Shown: in pieces, positions 61,301 through 64,000 of the stretch
Layout: every line of letters starts with the position of its first letter
How positions within the stretch are numbered: the first letter of the stretch is position 1
NCBI RefSeq assembly: GCF_900101595.1
Contig: NZ_FMYY01000013.1
Location: 113,365 to 177,364, forward strand
Length of the DNA: 64,000 nt
Reading direction: 5' to 3'
From: Paenibacillus sp. cl123
Lineage (GTDB): Bacteria; Bacillota; Bacilli; Paenibacillales; NBRC-103111
The notes under the pieces: generated by a model
What the model saw: the letters and a program-made list of their open reading frames with translations, nothing else
Told to the model about the DNA's origin: nothing
Database searches by the model: none
Program-made: the position numbers and the translations under genes

Positions 61301-64000
61301 AGAAGGCATGCCGTATGTCACGATCGCCGAGCGCTCCAGTCAAGAGATGCCGCTCGTTATGACCTCTCGGGGTTATGGCTCCATCAAGCTTGATTTTTCG
61401 GCGAAGCCGCTTGATGCTCCGCTGCTCAAGCTGGACATCCTGGACTGGAGGCAGGCGGTCGATTACCGAATCCAGGTCACGGGCGACCCATACGGTCAGT
61501 ACGTCGACCCGAGGAGAATCAGTGACAATCTGGTGCCGATCGTCGCTTCTCCCGGCGATTCGCTGCAGGTATGCCTGGATCATCAATTTAACCGCAGTCA
61601 GCGGCTTTGTACGCAGGTTTTGATCGACGACCGGATTCAAGGCGTCGCTGCGCTAAGGATGGAGGAGAAGTCCCGCGTCACCGGCCGGGTGCTTGGACTA
61701 GATGACTTCCGCGGAGTAATGTCCAGACTCACCAACCTGGATACGGGCGAGAACATGGGGACGGTAACGCTGGATGCGCTCGGCAATTACAGGGGAGAGC
61801 CCCGGGAGACCGGCAAGTACCAGCTGGTCTTCAGCGCTCCGGGCAACAGAAGATACACACAAGAATTCACGATCCAGGAAGGGCAGATTGTGGAGCTGCC
61901 TCCGTTCCGGCTCGATGAGACTGTCCGTTATTTCGAGGGCAAGCCGGGCAATTGGCTGCAAGCGAAGGCTGAAGCCGCTTCGGGCGAGGATGTGGCGGTC
62001 CAAGGCCGTTACTATTTGAACGGCGAGCAGGTTCCCGGAGTTGAGGATGCCAAGCTGCAGTTGCGCATTCCCGCCGGCGCTTCGCTCGTAGCGGGCAGCG
62101 TGACGCTGGACGGCGTCCCGGTGGAGCCGGAGCGAATCTCCGATACGCTTTACGGGATACAGCTGGGAACTGTCAGCTTCGGTCAAAGCGGATCGATTCA
62201 GTACCGGCTTCGGATCGGAGCGGCGGGAAGCGGCCGGCTGGCAGCGGAAATGAACTTGTCTTTCCTTGCGCCGGGGGCTTTGGGCCAAGAAAGGCTGGAG
62301 GAGACGGTAGGCCATGTCTACATCGATCCGATCGGCGTGACGATGACCGTACCCCGCCATTCCAGCGATCACCGGGTGTATGTAAGCGGCCGCGCGCCGA
62401 AGGGGAGCCGGGTCACCGTATATGCGGACCAAGAGGCTGTGGGTACGACAGAAACGGGACCGGGCGGTTACTGGTATGCCGATGTGAGCCTCCCGGTCAA
62501 ACCGAGCTCCTCGCTGCGGCAGGATGGAGCGACTTATGCGCTCATCGCGAAGGCGGATGGCGGCGGAGGCATTATCGAATCGGAAATGTCCCTGATCAAT
62601 GTCGACACGTCCCATGTACAGCTGCAATCCATATTGATGAGACAATCGTCGGGACGTCCGATTACCTTCAATCCGAAGGAAGGCGTAGCGAGGTTTCCGT
62701 ATGTGGTGGTCCCCGGGCATCCGCTGGAATTTATTGTGACTGCGAACAACGGGGAGCGGGTGTCCAATATGAAGGTATGGATCGGCAAGCAAAGCTACCC
62801 GGCCTCGGACCAGGGGGACAGCAACACCTTCAAGGCCTACATGATTCCGAACGGGTCGCTGGATTCGGGGATTTATGTGACATACGACGTGGGGCCGAAA
62901 GTATACAGCAAGCTGCCGCCTCGGACGGCGGAGGACTGGCAGGTGCTGAAGTCCGAGCTGCCTCAGGGCATGCAGCAAACGATCTATGAGCCGGCGACGG
63001 CGGCGGAGGCGGAGAAAGCGTTTGGCGACGCGGCAGGCGAAGGCTTCTACCATTCACCGGTGTACAAATTGACGCTGCCGGATGCGGAGCGCACCGTCGC
63101 CTATGCCCGGATCTCCCTGAAGGGCGTCGAGCTTGGCCATCCTTCCGCAACCAAGCCTTTCCGCGGATTTACGACGCAGAAGGACGAAGCCTCAGGCCGA
63201 GTTGATTTTACGAGTATCATGGCTACAGACGTGCTTCGCCCCGAAGCGCAGGCCGCTTTCAAGGAGCTGCAGGCTCAGGCGCAGCTGGCAGGGGATACGA
63301 TCAGCACGGACCATGTCGTCAATGTGCTCTCCCTGGTTTCGGACAGCGCGGCGACGAAGGGGCTCGGCTACTTGAACACAGCCAAGACGTACATCGAGGA
63401 CGGTTTCGACTTTGCCGACTATGCCGATAAGATTCTGGAGTTCCAGCAGTACGTCCGGGATTCGGAATGCCACGGCCCGAGCGTCGAGAATTTTATCGAC
63501 TTCTCCAATGAGCTGTACGAGGACGCCAGCGACGGGCTAGTCGCCAAAAGCATTCTTACCGGCCTGGGGCTCGTTGCGGGCGTCGCGACCGGCGGGCTGG
63601 CAGGCTTTGCGTATGCGACAGTGCTGACGGCGCTGGGCGACTCCGTCAAGCCGTCCTGGCAGGAGCGGCTGGATCAGCTGAAGCAGGATTTCGAGGAGAA
63701 CAAGAAGTGGTTTGACGACATGGCCGCAGCCGGTGCGATCGACCGCTGCAAGAAGCCCGAGGAAGAACCGGAGGACACGCCGGATAAGAAGGACCAGGTC
63801 GCGGAATCGGTCTGGGTCTGGGACCCGAGCGGTTATGTGTATGAAGCGGTGGAAGGCAACCGGGTGGAAGGCGTGAAGGCAACCATCTACCAGCAGGATG
63901 CGGCTGCCGGAGAATGGCTGCCATGGTCTGCGGAATGGTTCGGCCAGCAGAACCCGCTTATGACGGACGCCGAGGGCCGGTACGGCTGGGATGTGCCGGA
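58332..64000 (+). CDS. Giant secreted multidomain surface protein (3' end outside window)
   Basis: From TTG 58332 (AGAGGTGAG 7 bases upstream) the frame is open for 1,889 codons to the window edge. A signal peptide (cleavage near 27, SSAGAAS) is followed by a fibronectin-III-like region (about 170-245, ELLLTWRAPDN, SYQLIAHDRAGN). A TolB/PD40-like beta-propeller follows (about 275-640, five SADGxxxAF repeats such as LSADGQWLAFTSDSN). A carboxypeptidase-regulatory-like domain (about 926-990, VYGIVTDTAGLPLPGVTVKL) and further Ig-like regions come next. A Gly-rich hydrophobic segment (about 1735-1770) and a helical acidic linker precede a last visible module (DPSGYVYEAVEGNRVEGV). No enzyme active site is seen. 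It is probably a surface adhesin or structural protein. Confidence 0.85.
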   Translation, partial: MKYTIKKWLSGVLIAAQLTMIWSSAGAASPQAEQAETKEGVPDERRTVVQQIADAPYQAAPGALFAPTLDALPALTNRSELQIKGRAPLGSDVAVYYRQQDGTDIRVGSVPVTDEVYGQPQTGSFLLTADYSIEGRIEIYAVAQAGGQSSPASASQVVEFDLTAPLEPGEVEWQRLAYNELLLTWRAPDNREPNPDGSYSPDPTVDSYTVKRNGEVVAARTKDLFFKDTGLPESEMISYQLIAHDRAGNDSEPLNMRAATFHRYAVELARVPGQTSYKEELWNPTVSLEGNKAAFIARLFSLPGSTGPGVGLHGLYQYDMAAGSLERVAQLPEYPASLKHDGLYTMSEDGRYVAYASFERGWNMNDIYIWDTVLKQVDNLGVTDEIRPKYLSLSADGQWLAFTSDSNRLVPGDENEAYDAFLYHAPTKSMKRISMAGGQEGNGDSLHTTISADGRYAAFISQATNLPGGTEDLVSRLYMYDTASGELQPIAMFNANGQQLEVENASLSADGQTVAVLAAPRYGAPRLYVHDRRLQTTTPILDLSSTLNVSFGKPKISADGRFISFSYSNRNPGDGQSEPLDVQFGALRYDRQLDRWTRIGDLSRQTVQADISGDGSRAVFQVGQGAGSAVYAVCFDGPCSDTKPPDGRIQRVQWSIPRSVNGEAPIGSQLQVAAFGSQGQQLRAVMTYKEQGGLERQIAQPLAEDTAALGVYKSLFLLPDNALQVVSIRAESVIDPAVSAMADKLPLHVAGELKVNLTGAYADQMKGASVVLWSGGHSYSSSFKLTGELSKVWPVAGADDYRLQLLDPSGRKLLEQQPLAVSHGARTETTLTPRPYAELTVKLSAPGGESIEDAQVRFLDGQGRLISVARAQDGLYRLAGDRHAEDEIVIRFEMKPEYEAPGERRITLVPGVNEVAVTVSRLDDGEVYGIVTDTAGLPLPGVTVKLLDSRSGRLGGRTVTDEQGSYRIKGSVGSYVLHAEKTGYPVYRLSEGMPYVTIAERSSQEMPLVMTSRGYGSIKLDFSAKPLDAPLLKLDILDWRQAVDYRIQVTGDPYGQYVDPRRISDNLVPIVASPGDSLQVCLDHQFNRSQRLCTQVLIDDRIQGVAALRMEEKSRVTGRVLGLDDFRGVMSRLTNLDTGENMGTVTLDALGNYRGEPRETGKYQLVFSAPGNRRYTQEFTIQEGQIVELPPFRLDETVRYFEGKPGNWLQAKAEAASGEDVAVQGRYYLNGEQVPGVEDAKLQLRIPAGASLVAGSVTLDGVPVEPERISDTLYGIQLGTVSFGQSGSIQYRLRIGAAGSGRLAAEMNLSFLAPGALGQERLEETVGHVYIDPIGVTMTVPRHSSDHRVYVSGRAPKGSRVTVYADQEAVGTTETGPGGYWYADVSLPVKPSSSLRQDGATYALIAKADGGGGIIESEMSLINVDTSHVQLQSILMRQSSGRPITFNPKEGVARFPYVVVPGHPLEFIVTANNGERVSNMKVWIGKQSYPASDQGDSNTFKAYMIPNGSLDSGIYVTYDVGPKVYSKLPPRTAEDWQVLKSELPQGMQQTIYEPATAAEAEKAFGDAAGEGFYHSPVYKLTLPDAERTVAYARISLKGVELGHPSATKPFRGFTTQKDEASGRVDFTSIMATDVLRPEAQAAFKELQAQAQLAGDTISTDHVVNVLSLVSDSAATKGLGYLNTAKTYIEDGFDFADYADKILEFQQYVRDSECHGPSVENFIDFSNELYEDASDGLVAKSILTGLGLVAGVATGGLAGFAYATVLTALGDSVKPSWQERLDQLKQDFEENKKWFDDMAAAGAIDRCKKPEEEPEDTPDKKDQVAESVWVWDPSGYVYEAVEGNRVEGVKATIYQQDAAAGEWLPWSAEWFGQQNPLMTDAEGRYGWDVP

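Noticed and set aside
61698-63053. 451-codon minus-strand frame
   Set aside because: Antisense to the giant secreted protein; Arg-rich shadow translation.

Overview
The window looks like a chromosomal segment of a spore-forming, GC-rich Firmicute of the Paenibacillaceae (Paenibacillus-like). The reasons are an S-layer-homology protein with cadherin-like domains, a copper-amine-oxidase N-terminal domain on a MORN-repeat protein, a YhcN/YlaJ sporulation lipoprotein, a caa3 oxidase operon, LplABC-type sugar transport under a membrane-bound AraC regulator, strong AGGAGG ribosome sites, and several GTG/TTG starts. No rRNA, tRNA, CRISPR array, insertion sequence or phage gene is visible. Both ends cut through genes.

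Layout. 1-6603: end of a WYL regulator, DinB-type protein, AraC/cupin regulator, a short divergent pyruvate kinase, a small acidic protein, and a two-gene ABC exporter. 6804-10742: heterodimeric BmrC/BmrD-type multidrug ABC exporter. 10836-18148 (minus strand): Cache-GGDEF diguanylate cyclase, a two-gene cell-surface operon (MORN protein interrupted by an in-frame TAG, then an SLH protein), and a CvfC-family HEAT protein. 18421-22483: guanylate-kinase-like protein with an altered P-loop, a six-copy 52-bp tandem repeat, a DEAD-box helicase with a long pentapeptide-repeat tail, and a YhcN lipoprotein. 22809-28355: ctaCDEF, ctaG and a DUF420 protein, the caa3 cytochrome oxidase and assembly genes.

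29228-42737 is the most system-like part. A minus-strand operon runs from a class-I amidotransferase-type gamma-glutamyl hydrolase through a complete five-gene oligopeptide ABC importer to a signal-less gamma-glutamyltransferase (GGT). A divergent LysR gene follows, then an amine-dehydrogenase-like NAD(P)H oxidoreductase, then a secreted second GGT that carries two tandem ~213-residue beta-sandwich-like domains inserted just before its self-cleavage threonine. Palindromes of the LysR T-N11-A type lie in the hydrolase/LysR intergenic region and over the oxidoreductase promoter. The arrangement suggests an island for releasing, importing and degrading gamma-glutamyl compounds; the true substrate cannot be read from sequence.

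42921-54258: NlpC/P60 peptidoglycan hydrolase, membrane-anchored TlpA thioredoxin, ACT-malic enzyme, a sugar ABC transporter (two permeases and a binding protein) divergent from a membrane AraC regulator, an AHSA1-type protein, and a radical SAM protein. 54361-64000: a DRE-TIM aldolase, a DUF4870 membrane protein, an unknown small protein, a manganese-type CDF exporter behind a dyad-rich promoter, and the first ~1,889 residues of a giant secreted multidomain protein that runs off the right end.
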